Shown: in pieces, positions 36,400 through 46,253 of the stretch
How the letters are laid out: the number at the start of each line of letters is the position of its first letter
Numbering within the stretch: position 1 is the stretch's first letter
From: CAYXVF01 sp964468125
Lineage (GTDB): Bacteria > Myxococcota > XYA12-FULL-58-9 > CAYXVF01
Length of the DNA: 64,000 bases
Reading direction: 5' to 3'
Assembly (NCBI GenBank): GCA_964468125.1
Contig: CAYXVF010000013.1
Span: forward strand, 1 to 64,000
Translations under genes and position numbers: made by a program
The notes under the pieces: model-generated
Database searches by the model: none
What the model was told of the DNA's origin: nothing
What the model saw: the letters and a program-made list of their open reading frames with translations, nothing else

Positions 36400-36963
36400 T
36401 CAGATCTCGAGGATTTCCTGCTCCTTCTGGTGCAGGACGTCGTCCACTTGCTTGCCCCCTCGGTCGACCACCTCCTGAACCTTCTCCAACGCTCGTTTGA
36501 GGTCGTCTTCGGAGATCAGCTTCTCCTTTTCGTATTCTTTCAGCATCTCGTTGGCGTCCCGGCGGTGATTGCGCAAGGAGATCTTTGCGTCCTCGCCACG
36601 GTGTTTCGCCTGCTTGACGAGATCTTTGCGCCGCTCCTCGTTGAGCGCGGGGATCGGGAGGCGAATCTGCTCTCCGTCGTTCATCGGGGTAATTCCCACG
36701 TCCGAGTTGTTGATGGCGCGTTCGATGTCGCTGATCAGCGACTTGTCAAAGGGCTTCACCATGATCAGGCGCGGCTCGGGAACCGAGAGCTGGGCGACTT
36801 GGTTCAGCGGGGTCATCGCCCCGTAGTACTCCACCCGGATCCCGTCCAGAATGTTCACGCTCGCGCGACCGGTGCGAAGCTTCGCCAGGTCGTGGCGAAG
36901 CGCGGACATTGAATCATCGATGCCCTTCTTGAGCTCTTTGAGTACTTCTTCGACTTCACTCAC
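36400..36963 (-). CDS. frr: Ribosome recycling factor
   Basis: A 187-residue protein, the usual RRF length. The sequence shows the two-domain pattern: a long helical hairpin (LKKGIDDSMSALRHDLAKLR, RTGRASVNILDGI) and a small beta domain with PLNQVAQLSVPEPR and IPALNEERRKDLVKQAKH. RRF with EF-G splits the post-termination ribosome. Start GTG at 36963 is 7 nt after AAGGAG. It lies 15 bp downstream of pyrH. Confidence 0.96.
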   Translation of the reverse strand: MSEVEEVLKELKKGIDDSMSALRHDLAKLRTGRASVNILDGIRVEYYGAMTPLNQVAQLSVPEPRLIMVKPFDKSLISDIERAINNSDVGITPMNDGEQIRLPIPALNEERRKDLVKQAKHRGEDAKISLRNHRRDANEMLKEYEKEKLISEDDLKRALEKVQEVVDRGGKQVDDVLHQKEQEILEI

Positions 36964-36977
36964 GGGATTGCTCCTTA

Positions 36978-37736
36978 CTAGGATTTCGCCTCTTCAACCG
37001 CCCCAACGAGCGTTCCAATTGGTTCGCCGCAGATCACGCGGCGAATGTTGCCGCGCTCGGTGAGGTTGAAAACGACGATGGGCAACTCATTGTCTCGGCA
37101 CATGGAGATCGCGGTCGAATCCATGACCTTGAGGTTTCTCTTCAAGACTTCCAGGTAGGACAGCTCCTTGAATCGGACCGCATCGTCGTACTTCATCGGG
37201 TCTTTGTCGTAGACGCCGTCGACCTTTGTCGCCTTCAGGATGACGTCCGCATTGATCTCCATGGCGCGCAAAGACGCCGCCGTGTCGGTGGTGAAATAGG
37301 GGTTACCGGTCCCGGCGGCGAAGATGACGACCCGGCCCTTCTCGAGGTGACGCACTGCGCGACGGCGAATGTAGGGCTCCGCCAGCTCTTGCATGGCGAT
37401 CGCGCTCTGCAGCCGCGTATGCACGCCAACCGACTCGAGCGACTCTTGCAGAGCGAGGGCGTTGATCACGGTCGCGAGCATTCCCATGTAGTCGGCGTTG
37501 GCGCGGTTCATGCCCTGCGCACTCGCGGCCACTCCGCGGAAGATGTTGCCTCCACCGATCACAATCGCAAGCTCGAGGCCGAGGTCGTGCACCTCTTTGA
37601 CCTGCTCAGCGATGGAGCCAATCACCGGCGGGGCGATGCCGTAGCCTTCGCCGCCCTGAAGCGCTTCGCCCGAAAGCTTCAGCAACACTCGCTTATATAT
37701 CGGCTCATTCATCGCCAACCCCGCAGGAACGCTCAT
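36978..37736 (-). CDS. pyrH: UMP kinase
   Basis: A 252-residue uridylate kinase of the amino-acid-kinase fold: YKRVLLKLSGEALQG at the start, VIGGGNIFRGV for nucleotide binding, and the UMP-site region AAGTGNPYFTTDTAAS. It phosphorylates UMP to UDP with ATP. A start at 37712 (MNEPIYKRV) would give the usual length of about 244; the longer start at 37736 follows GGTGG. The common rpsB-tsf genes do not precede it here; instead a divergent amidotransferase gene begins about 120 bp away. Confidence 0.95.
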   Translation of the reverse strand: MSVPAGLAMNEPIYKRVLLKLSGEALQGGEGYGIAPPVIGSIAEQVKEVHDLGLELAIVIGGGNIFRGVAASAQGMNRANADYMGMLATVINALALQESLESVGVHTRLQSAIAMQELAEPYIRRRAVRHLEKGRVVIFAAGTGNPYFTTDTAASLRAMEINADVILKATKVDGVYDKDPMKYDDAVRFKELSYLEVLKRNLKVMDSTAISMCRDNELPIVVFNLTERGNIRRVICGEPIGTLVGAVEEAKS

Positions 37737-37859
37737 TTTTTTCCACCAGGCGGCACGCTGTATCGCCCACGCGTGGCGAGCCTGTCAAGCAACGGCGGCG
37801 ACAGGCCGAAAGTGTGCTCCCTGGCGCGGGGGGTTCTCGCTGGTGTAGCGTGGTACCGG

Positions 37860-38585
37860 ATGAAAACCCCTCGAATCGGCATCACCTGCGACTTTGAGAC
37901 CATCACAGACCGACGCGGCACCCCCGCTCCCCGCTACGTCTGCAATCAGAGCTACGTGTCCGCAGTCGTTCGCGGCGGTGGGCTTCCCATCCTCATTCCC
38001 CATGAATCACCCGGCGAGGCGGCCCGATTCCTAGACGGCGTCGACGGCTTGCTGATCACCGGCGGCGATTTCGACATCCCCCCGTCCTACTACGGCGAAG
38101 CACCGCGCCAGGGGCTCGGTACCCTCGTGGAGGAGCGTAGCGGACTCGAGCGGGACCTGTGCCAGGAAGCGCTCGCCCGCTCGATGCCGCTCTTGGGCGT
38201 CTGCGGCGGGATGCAGATGCTAAATGTGGTCTGCGGCGGCACGCTCTACCAGGATCTCGCGGAGCGTGCGGCAACCGACGAGCACCAGCAGCCCTACGAC
38301 AAGCGCCTCCCTGCCCACGAAGTCGAGCTCGCCGCAGGAAGCAGACTCGCGCGCATCTTCAACGCCGAGACCCTGTCGGTGAACAGCACGCACCACCAGG
38401 TGCTGCGCTACCTGGGCGAAGAGCTGAAGGCGAGCGCCCTCGCCCCGGACGGAGTGGTCGAAGCGATTGAGCTCGACGGTGAGCCATTCGTCGTCGGTGT
38501 CCAATGGCACCCAGAGGCCCTGATCTCCGGCGACCACCTGCCCCTCTACCGCGCCTTCGTGAACGCGGCACGCGAGCGCGGCTGA
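37860..38585 (+). CDS. Class I glutamine amidotransferase / gamma-glutamyl hydrolase family (peptidase C26)
   Basis: A 241-residue protein beginning at ATG 37860 (MKTPRIGITCDFE). It has the oxyanion and nucleophile segment LLGVCGGMQMLNV (Cys), FVVGVQWHPEAL (His-Glu of the triad) and GLLITGGDFDIPPSYYGE, the combination seen in gamma-glutamyl-GABA hydrolase PuuD and similar C26 enzymes. These hydrolyse gamma-glutamyl amides. PuuD acts in putrescine use, but no other puu genes are nearby, so the substrate is open. Confidence 0.85.
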   Translation: MKTPRIGITCDFETITDRRGTPAPRYVCNQSYVSAVVRGGGLPILIPHESPGEAARFLDGVDGLLITGGDFDIPPSYYGEAPRQGLGTLVEERSGLERDLCQEALARSMPLLGVCGGMQMLNVVCGGTLYQDLAERAATDEHQQPYDKRLPAHEVELAAGSRLARIFNAETLSVNSTHHQVLRYLGEELKASALAPDGVVEAIELDGEPFVVGVQWHPEALISGDHLPLYRAFVNAARERG

Positions 38586-38788
38586 ACCCAAGTTAAAGGT
38601 TTTCGGGTAATTCCGCACGATTCCCGTTATCCGTCGTGGCCGAAGAGCTCTTTCGCCGCGGTCACAGAAGCACACTTCGGGCATCAACAAATTGACGAGC
38701 TCCTGGTCCGCCTTCCGGGGACTTCTCGAATGCTCAACAATCCGTGGCTTCGCCAGCCGACTCGGAGGAGCCAGGTTTTAGGAGGACT

Positions 38789-38816
38789 GACCGGAGCCTC
38801 CGGGTCGGGTTCCCGA
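38789..38816. repeat. REP-like hairpins flanking the transposase remnant
   Basis: Two adjoining palindromes: GACCGGAG and CTCCGGGTC (38789-38806, one bulged base) and TCGGG/CCCGA (38805-38816). They lie just downstream of the decayed Y1 transposase and resemble the palindromic units that such transposases act on. Relation is inferred from position. Confidence 0.4.
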
Positions 38817-38836
38817 GTGGCGGCCGGCGCGCCGAT

Positions 38837-39229
38837 TCACCCATCAAAGAACTGCCAGCTCGAGAACGCATCCACGAACGTGCGCGCGAACGTCACCCCT
38901 CGCTGTGCGGCATGGCGCCGCGCGTTGTTGAGCACATACGCGAGCCCATTTCGGACTTCACGAGGGGTCTTCAAGATGTGGACGTGGTAGCGGTCCAGGA
39001 AGACCGCCCCTTTGCGATGCGAATGGAGAGGCCCTGCATCGCTCGGGATAGCGCCTTCGCTCTGCTGGCTTCGGCGATCGACCAATGAATGACCCGTCCC
39101 CCCGCTCTTAGGCGGCAGGCGGCAGGCGGCAAGAGCCGAGCGCAGGACTTTGATCTTGCTCTTCGTGCGAAGCGTACCGACGTCTCGACGCAGCTTCATC
39201 GTCACGTGCACCGGGCGTGCCCGCCGGTC
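38837..39229 (-). pseudogene. Decayed REP-associated (Y1/IS200-like) transposase
   Basis: Pieces of a single Y1 transposase are read in two minus-strand frames. The N-terminal segment RPVHVTMKLRRDVGTLRTK (about 39229-39160) and C-terminal segment FLDRYHVHILKTPREVRNGL with AYVLNNARRHAAQRG (about 38998-38890) share a frame. The middle piece EASRAKALSRAMQGLSIRIAK (about 39075-39010) is in another frame, so the gene has at least two frameshifts or deletions. The HUH metal/catalytic motif in the middle is not preserved and the region after RIAK is shortened. TnpA_REP (RAYT) proteins move or maintain REP palindromes; this one is inactive. Confidence 0.75.
39111..39131. repeat. Three tandem GGCGGCA units
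   Basis: GGCGGCA occurs three times in a row inside the transposase remnant, where it interrupts similarity to homologues. It is probably a slippage product that contributed to the decay. Confidence 0.4.
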
Positions 39230-39257
39230 ACCCCGTGCGGGCGAAGCGAAGCGAAGC

Positions 39258-39280
39258 AGTCGGGAGGTTACCTCCCGACT
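39258..39280. repeat. Perfect 23-bp palindrome next to the transposase remnant
   Basis: Arms AGTCGGGAGGT (39258-39268) and ACCTCCCGACT (39270-39280) are separated by a single T. It is preceded by three GCGAA repeats (39241-39255). Position upstream of the decayed REP-associated transposase suggests a REP-type element. Confidence 0.55.
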
Positions 39281-39343
39281 TGACCGGGGGGTACGCGGAA
39301 GGTTTCTTCGACCGACGCCAGAGAAAAATCCGAAAAAACCTAG

Positions 39344-40252
39344 CTAGAATCCCTCGAAATGGGCAGCCCGCTCGGCCTCGCGACTTCGGAGCTGCGCGAG
39401 AGTCACATTCGCGGCACGGAAGAGCTGATTGGCCACGGTGATGTGCGGATGAGGATAGGTAGCCGTCGCCAGGTAGATCGATTCGTCGAGGGCCCCGCGC
39501 TCGGAAAGCTCGCTCGTGACTTTTTCGATCACGTGCGCGGCGCCGGTGGCCGAGGTTCCCGGCAGCAGGACGACCATCTCCGCAGCGTCGACACGGAAAA
39601 CCAAGTCGGCGCTGCGCAGAGCGGACTCGAGCGTAGAAGCGAGCGCCTTCAGCCGCGCCTCGCCTGCAGCCTTGCCCTCGCGGTCGAGCAGCTCGTTGTA
39701 GCCTTCATCGCATAGGACGAGGCAGCTCAAGGGCTTCTGCGTCACCTGGGCGGTTCGGAACTGAGCGTCTAACACGGGTCTGAGCATGGCAAAGGTTCCG
39801 GCACCGGTCACCGGGTCGCGGGCTCGGAGGTGAGCGAGGGATGCTTCCGCTTCGTCGACGCCCCTCTCCATCTGGACCATCGACATCATGCGTTGGATCC
39901 GCAGGCGTACGGCCGGAATGCGAAACGGCTTGTCCACGAAGTCGATCGCACCGAGCTCAGTCCCGCGCACGCGACCCTCGACGTCCGCATTCGCGGTTAC
40001 AATGAGTGTCAGCGGTTCGGCGATCTCGCCACTGCGGCCGCGGATCGTCTCCAGGACTCCGAAACCATCGAGCTTTGGCATTTGTAGATCGAGGAGAAGG
40101 ATCGAAACGGGGTAGCGCTCGAGCGCCTCGACCGCTTCTCTCCCGTCGACCGCCAAGTGAACTTCGCAGCCGCACTCGCGCAGCACCGATCCGAGGACGT
40201 TGCGGATATCAGGGTGGTCGTCCGCCACCAGCGCGACGATCGGCTCAGCCAC
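39344..40252 (-). CDS. Response regulator with degenerate GGDEF domain
   Basis: A 302-residue protein starting with GTG 40252, which overlaps the end of dnaB by 8 nt. Receiver domain: Asp11-Asp12, phospho-acceptor Asp55 in ILLLDLQMP, and Lys in FVDKPFR. A helical linker leads to a second domain that has the diguanylate-cyclase layout (DPVTGAGTFAMLRPVL, LSCLVLCDEGYNELLDREG), but the GGDEF catalytic segment is FRVDAAEMVVLLPG, lacking Gly-Gly-Glu/Asp-Glu. It is thus probably not active in c-di-GMP synthesis and may act as a phosphorylation-controlled interaction module. Confidence 0.8.
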   Translation of the reverse strand: MAEPIVALVADDHPDIRNVLGSVLRECGCEVHLAVDGREAVEALERYPVSILLLDLQMPKLDGFGVLETIRGRSGEIAEPLTLIVTANADVEGRVRGTELGAIDFVDKPFRIPAVRLRIQRMMSMVQMERGVDEAEASLAHLRARDPVTGAGTFAMLRPVLDAQFRTAQVTQKPLSCLVLCDEGYNELLDREGKAAGEARLKALASTLESALRSADLVFRVDAAEMVVLLPGTSATGAAHVIEKVTSELSERGALDESIYLATATYPHPHITVANQLFRAANVTLAQLRSREAERAAHFEGF

Positions 40253-41624
40253 CCTGTTCCTCACGCGCGAGGTTCTCGAAGCGCACGAACTCGTTGAAAA
40301 ACTTGAGCTTGACCGTACCAACCGGCCCGTTGCGCTGCTTGCCGATGATTATCTCCGCGACCCCCTTATCGGCTGACTCCGGGTTGTAGTACTCGTCGCG
40401 GTAGACGAACATGATCACGTCAGCGTCCTGTTCGATCGCACCGGACTCACGCAGATCGCTCAACATTGGACGCTTGTCCTGGCGCTGCTCCAAGGAACGG
40501 TTGAGCTGCGAGAGGGCCACCACAGGCACGTTGAGCTCCTTGGCCAGCGCCTTGAGCCCCCGAGATATCTCCGAAATTTCCTTCTCGCGACCCTCGCTGT
40601 TCGCCCGACCCCGCATCAGCTGCAGGTAGTCGACCACGATCAGGCCGAGGTCTCGCTCCGCCTTCAGGCGGCGGGCCTTTGCACGCATTTCCAGGACCGG
40701 GATGCTGCCCGTGTCGTCAATGAAGATCGGCGCCTCCGCCAGATCTCCGGCGGCACGCGCGAGTCGCGGCCAGTCGTTCTTGCTCAACGCTCCCGCGCGA
40801 AGCTTGTGCGCGTCGATCCGAGCCTCGGAGCAGAGCATACGCATCACGAGCTGTGAGGTGGACATTTCCAGGCTGAAGACCAGCACCGGCGTTTGCGTTC
40901 GGAGCGCGGCGTTTTGCGCCATGTTGAGGGCGAATGCGGTCTTGCCCATGGATGGCCGCCCCGCGACGATCACGAGGTCCGAGGGCTGCAATCCCGAGGT
41001 CATTTGGTCGAGGGTTGCGAACTGAGTGGGCACTCCCGTGATGGGGTCGCGACGCTCGTAGAGCTTCTCGATCGTCTTGAACGCGTCTTTCACCGCATCC
41101 TTCATCTCGGTGTAGCTGCGCTGATCACGGGCACTGGTGATCTCAAAGATCGTGCTCTCCGCCTGATCCAAGAGCACGTTGACGTCGCTCGCCCCATCGA
41201 ATCCGGCGGTGACGATGCCGGTGGCCGCATTGATGAGCTTCCGGGTCAGCGCAGCATCTCGAACCATGCGCGCGTAGTGCTCTACGTTGGCTGCGGTCGG
41301 CGTCGACGCGCAGAGCTCGTTCAGATACGCGATCCCGCCAACCGCTTCGAGCTTGCCCGCCGTCCTGAGCGCGCCGAGAACCGTGACCTCGTCGACGGGC
41401 TCGTTCTTCTCAAAGAGCTCGAGAATCGCCTCATAAATGTAGCCGTGCGCGGGACGGTAGAAGTCTTCGGATTTGAGGCTTTCGATACAGGCGGTCACTG
41501 CGGCCCGCTCCAGCATCATCGCGCCCAGCACGCTTCGCTCCGCCTCCAAATCTTGAGGCGGCACTTTGCTGGCGCGGGCGTGCGAGGGTGGGGGGCCGGG
41601 GTTTAGGGACTCGCTCGATGCCAT
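40245..41624 (-). CDS. dnaB: Replicative DNA helicase DnaB
   Basis: A 459-residue helicase. The N-terminal helical domain (PPQDLEAERSVLGAMML) is followed by a linker and RecA-like domain with Walker A GRPSMGKTAFALNMA, Walker B LIVVDYLQLMRG, and the C-terminal SDLRESGAIEQDADVIMFV. It unwinds DNA at the replication fork as a hexamer. The ATG at 41624 is preceded by a TTG in frame. It follows rplI on the same strand after a terminator (41676-41704), in the conserved rpsF-rpsR-rplI-dnaB order. Confidence 0.96.
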   Translation of the reverse strand: MASSESLNPGPPPSHARASKVPPQDLEAERSVLGAMMLERAAVTACIESLKSEDFYRPAHGYIYEAILELFEKNEPVDEVTVLGALRTAGKLEAVGGIAYLNELCASTPTAANVEHYARMVRDAALTRKLINAATGIVTAGFDGASDVNVLLDQAESTIFEITSARDQRSYTEMKDAVKDAFKTIEKLYERRDPITGVPTQFATLDQMTSGLQPSDLVIVAGRPSMGKTAFALNMAQNAALRTQTPVLVFSLEMSTSQLVMRMLCSEARIDAHKLRAGALSKNDWPRLARAAGDLAEAPIFIDDTGSIPVLEMRAKARRLKAERDLGLIVVDYLQLMRGRANSEGREKEISEISRGLKALAKELNVPVVALSQLNRSLEQRQDKRPMLSDLRESGAIEQDADVIMFVYRDEYYNPESADKGVAEIIIGKQRNGPVGTVKLKFFNEFVRFENLAREEQGG

Positions 41625-41675
41625 CAAATCCTCGTTGCCCTCGCAAAAAAGGTGTGCGTTTGGTCAAGATAGCAC

Positions 41676-41704
41676 AAAAAAGCCCGCGGATGACGCGGGC
41701 CTTT
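41676..41704 (-). terminator. Rho-independent terminator of the rpsF-rpsR-rplI operon
   Basis: On the minus strand the arms GCCCGCG and CGCGGGC (41694-41700 with 41682-41688) enclose a 5-nt loop and are followed by a T6 tract (41676-41681). This is a canonical intrinsic terminator between rplI and dnaB. Confidence 0.85.
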
Positions 41705-41733
41705 TCAAGCGATGATCGTTTGAGACGAGCGAA

Positions 41734-42180
41734 TCACTCCTCGCCGATCACTCCGACCTTGATGTCGACTTCCACGTCGCTGCGTAGCTTGACATGAACA
41801 TCGAACACGCCGAGCTCCTTGAGAGGAGCGGCGAGCTGAATGCCACGCTTGTCGACCGTGACACCTTCGGCCGCGAGGGCGTCGGCGATGTCGTTACTGG
41901 TCACCGAGCCAAAGAGCTTGCCCTGCTCGCCGACCTTGCGCTTGAACTCGAAGGTCTTGCCCGCAACCTTGCCGGCATAACCTTCCGCCTCGGCCTTTGC
42001 CTTGGCGGCGAGACGCGCGGCGATCGCGCGCTCGTGCTCGAGCTGGCGCTGGTTGGTCACCGACGCGGGGATGGCGAGTCGGTTCGGCAGGAGAAAGTTG
42101 CGACCGTAGCCGCCCTTGACGTGTACCTGGTCTCCGATGTGACCGAGGTTTGGAACGTCCTTGATCAGGATGACTTCCAC
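41734..42180 (-). CDS. rplI: 50S ribosomal protein bL9
   Basis: A 148-residue protein: the N-terminal domain VEVILIKDVPNLGHIGDQV is the bL9 signature, followed by GGYGRNFLLPNRLA, a long connecting helix and the C-terminal domain. Start GTG at 42180 follows AAGGAGA. It lies in the standard rpsF-rpsR-rplI order. Confidence 0.96.
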   Translation of the reverse strand: MEVILIKDVPNLGHIGDQVHVKGGYGRNFLLPNRLAIPASVTNQRQLEHERAIAARLAAKAKAEAEGYAGKVAGKTFEFKRKVGEQGKLFGSVTSNDIADALAAEGVTVDKRGIQLAAPLKELGVFDVHVKLRSDVEVDIKVGVIGEE

Positions 42181-42190
42181 GTGACTCTCC

Positions 42191-42418
42191 TTAGCTGATG
42201 ACGAACGGGAGGAGCCCGAGCGCACGCGCACGCTTCACCGCGCGGGTGATCATGCGCTGGTCCTTGGCCGAAACCTTGGAAATGCGACGAGGCACAATCT
42301 TGCCACGTTCGCTGATGAAATAGCGCAAGTTCTGCGGGTCGTTGTAATCGACCTTACCTCCGAGATCGGAGTAGAGCTTGCTCACCTTGCGGCGGCGGAA
42401 TCCGTCTTTATCCGACAT
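42191..42418 (-). CDS. rpsR: 30S ribosomal protein bS18
   Basis: A 75-residue protein with the bS18 core: VDYNDPQNLRYFISERGKIV (quoted in part), RRISKVSAKDQRMITRAVKRA. It binds 16S rRNA next to bS6. The ATG is 9 nt after AAGGAG, and it follows rpsF by 5 bp. Confidence 0.97.
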   Translation of the reverse strand: MSDKDGFRRRKVSKLYSDLGGKVDYNDPQNLRYFISERGKIVPRRISKVSAKDQRMITRAVKRARALGLLPFVIS

Positions 42419-42423
42419 CCTGA

Positions 42424-43038
42424 TTACTCCTTCGACTCTTCTTCGCCGTCATCATCGTGCTTGATCGCTTCCGGGTTCGGACGCTTTTCTTCGCGGTCAC
42501 CGCGCGCCTCGCGACGGTCATCGTCGCGATCACCGCGCGCCTCGCGTCGGTCATCGTCGCGGTCACCGCGTCGGTCATAGTCGCGGTCACCGCGTCGGTC
42601 ATAGTCGCGGTCGCCGCGTCGGTCATCGTCACGATCATCGTCGTGATCGTCATAGGACGCGTCCAGTTCTTCCTCTTCGACCTCATCGGGCTCGTCGTAG
42701 GAAGGAGCGACGTATTCCTTTTCGACCTTGCTGTCCGCTTCCACGCGCTCGTCGATCTTGATCGTGAGAAAACGCAGCACGTTTTCATTCAGGCGCAGGT
42801 TGCGCTCGAGCTCGCCGACGAGGCCCCCGATCCCCAAATAATGGGTGCGCACGTAGATGGCGCGCGGATGCTTCTTCATCGGGTACGCGAGCTTCTTCTT
42901 GCCCCAGTGCTCGATCTCGAGCAGCTTGCCGCCCTGCTTGCCGATCACATCGCGCACGCGGTCCAGGGCTGCTTCGACCTGCTCACCGGTCACGTCGGGT
43001 CGAACGACCACCGTGGTTTCGTATTCCGTCATCAACAT
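42424..43038 (-). CDS. rpsF: 30S ribosomal protein bS6 with long charged tail
   Basis: A 204-residue bS6. Residues 1-95 are the conserved ferredoxin-like domain (YETTVVVRPDVT, HWGKKKLAYPMKKH, NENVLRFLTIKID). The remaining 100 residues are a disordered acidic/arginine tail built from DRRGDRDY-type units, encoded by a tandem DNA repeat (42497-42643). bS6 normally ends near residue 100-135, so this tail is exceptional. ATG 43038 follows AGGAGA; a GTG one codon upstream is also possible. It heads the rpsF-rpsR-rplI operon. Confidence 0.95.
   Translation of the reverse strand: MLMTEYETTVVVRPDVTGEQVEAALDRVRDVIGKQGGKLLEIEHWGKKKLAYPMKKHPRAIYVRTHYLGIGGLVGELERNLRLNENVLRFLTIKIDERVEADSKVEKEYVAPSYDEPDEVEEEELDASYDDHDDDRDDDRRGDRDYDRRGDRDYDRRGDRDDDRREARGDRDDDRREARGDREEKRPNPEAIKHDDDGEEESKE
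42497..42643. repeat. 24-bp tandem repeat in rpsF
   Basis: A 24-bp unit starting CGGTCAT(A/C)GTCGCGGT is repeated from 42548 to 42619, with longer variants carrying a 9-nt insertion before 42547 and a diverged copy after 42620. It codes for the DRRGDRDY-like units of the bS6 tail. In-frame unit changes would alter tail length without frameshift. Confidence 0.75.
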
Positions 43039-43165
43039 CACGAGTTCTCCTCGAAGGGCGCGCTATGTACCGAACTCGACCTCGCGATCGCAAGGCTTTT
43101 TGCGCGATTTTGTGGGCTTTTTGACGGGCCTCCATCCTGTCCCAAGATCGGCTAACGTCCGGCCC

Positions 43166-43847
43166 ATGCGTCGATTTTCTCAGCTCTATTTGCCCCTCCT
43201 GCTCTGCAGCTGCGCCTCCGGGCCAGGAATGGTCGGAGTCCCGGTCTTTACCCGGGCGAACGGGGATTCGAGCCCCTTCGGTGCCTGGCTCGCGGACGAA
43301 GTCGCGAATCGCCTCGCCAAGACCAACGAGGTGGTCGAGCGCGCGCGGTTGAAAGAAGTCCTAAAAGGGGCGGCGCTGGCGCGGATGGGGGTCTTCGAAG
43401 GAGGCGCCTCCTCCCTCGGGAACGTTTTCGGCGTCGTTTACCTGATTCTCGGCACCGTGACGCCGATCCGCACTGGCGGCGACGTCAACGTTCGCGTCGT
43501 GCGACGAGCGTGGGGTCTCGCTCGAAGAATCAAAGGTGCGCGCCAAGATCGATACACCAACCTATCGCCGGGCCGCCGACCGCCATGCGCGGCGCATCGC
43601 GGTGACCATCGGCGTCAACGCCTACCGCCAGACAAAAGTCTGGCCGAAGCTCAACGCGGCGGTCAGCGACGCACAGCGCATGGGGAAGCTTTTTGAGGAG
43701 CTCGGCTTCGAAGAAGTGATCGAGCTCTACGACGCGGACGCGGACCGCGACAGGATTCTCCGACTCCTCGAATACGATGTCCCGAAGCGCGTGGGCTCCA
43801 ACGACCTCGTGCGGAAGCCGCGAGGCCTAAAAAGAGCAAGACACTGA
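43166..43847 (+). pseudogene. Broken lipoprotein gene with FlgO/CsgG-like and caspase-like parts
   Basis: Starts at ATG 43166 with a lipoprotein signal (LPLLLCSCASG). The next 100 residues (LADEVANRLAKTNEVVERAR, ASSLGNVFGVVYLILGTV) look like the FlgO-type or CsgG-like N-domain. Near 43500 the frame shifts; in the new frame DERGVSLEESKVRAKID continues, followed by a caspase-like start RRIAVTIGVNAYRQT, and LNAAVSDAQRMGKLFEELGF. The caspase-like part then stops after GSNDLV, before the catalytic His and Cys, and the gene ends prematurely at 43847. It is a truncated, frameshifted gene of a secreted metacaspase-type protein. Confidence 0.7.
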
Positions 43848-43925
43848 GACGTTTCATGCGTGCCGCACGCCGGAGCCGCTCTCAACCGCGACTGATGACG
43901 GCGACACGCGCGTGTCGTTCGTTCA

Positions 43926-43965
43926 ACAGAAAACCCTGACCGGGCAAGCGCCACGGCCAGGGTTT
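43926..43965 (-). terminator. Probable terminator of hppA
   Basis: Arms AAACCCTG-A-CCG (43931-43942) and CGG-C-CAGGGTTT (43954-43965) form an 11-bp stem with one mismatch and an 11-nt loop. On the minus strand it is followed by TTTTC. It lies just after the hppA stop codon. Confidence 0.65.
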
Positions 43966-43990
43966 CCAATACTCAAACGGAGTCGCCTAC

Positions 43991-46066
<2,076 letters not shown>

Positions 46067-46253
46067 TTCTCCCCTTCAATCTGCGCTCATGAGGACCACG
46101 CGAGAGCGCATTGCGACTAATTCTCACCGCCAAGACCCAGCTGGCAGCGACCGGGGCTTAGCGCAGGCCTCAGACAAATCCAAGCGCAATCGGCGGCTTC
46201 GGCCGGTTCGCCTTCCGCACGTGATTCGGCCGCCGGTAAGCGAGGGCAGAGGC

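Noticed and set aside
42497..42643. CRISPR-like array
   Set aside because: The 24-bp units are directly adjacent without unique spacers and lie inside a coding frame.
42457..43155. Plus-strand frame of Val/Ala/Thr repeats opposite rpsF
   Set aside because: Its apparent hydrophobic repeats are the complement of the bS6 tail repeat.
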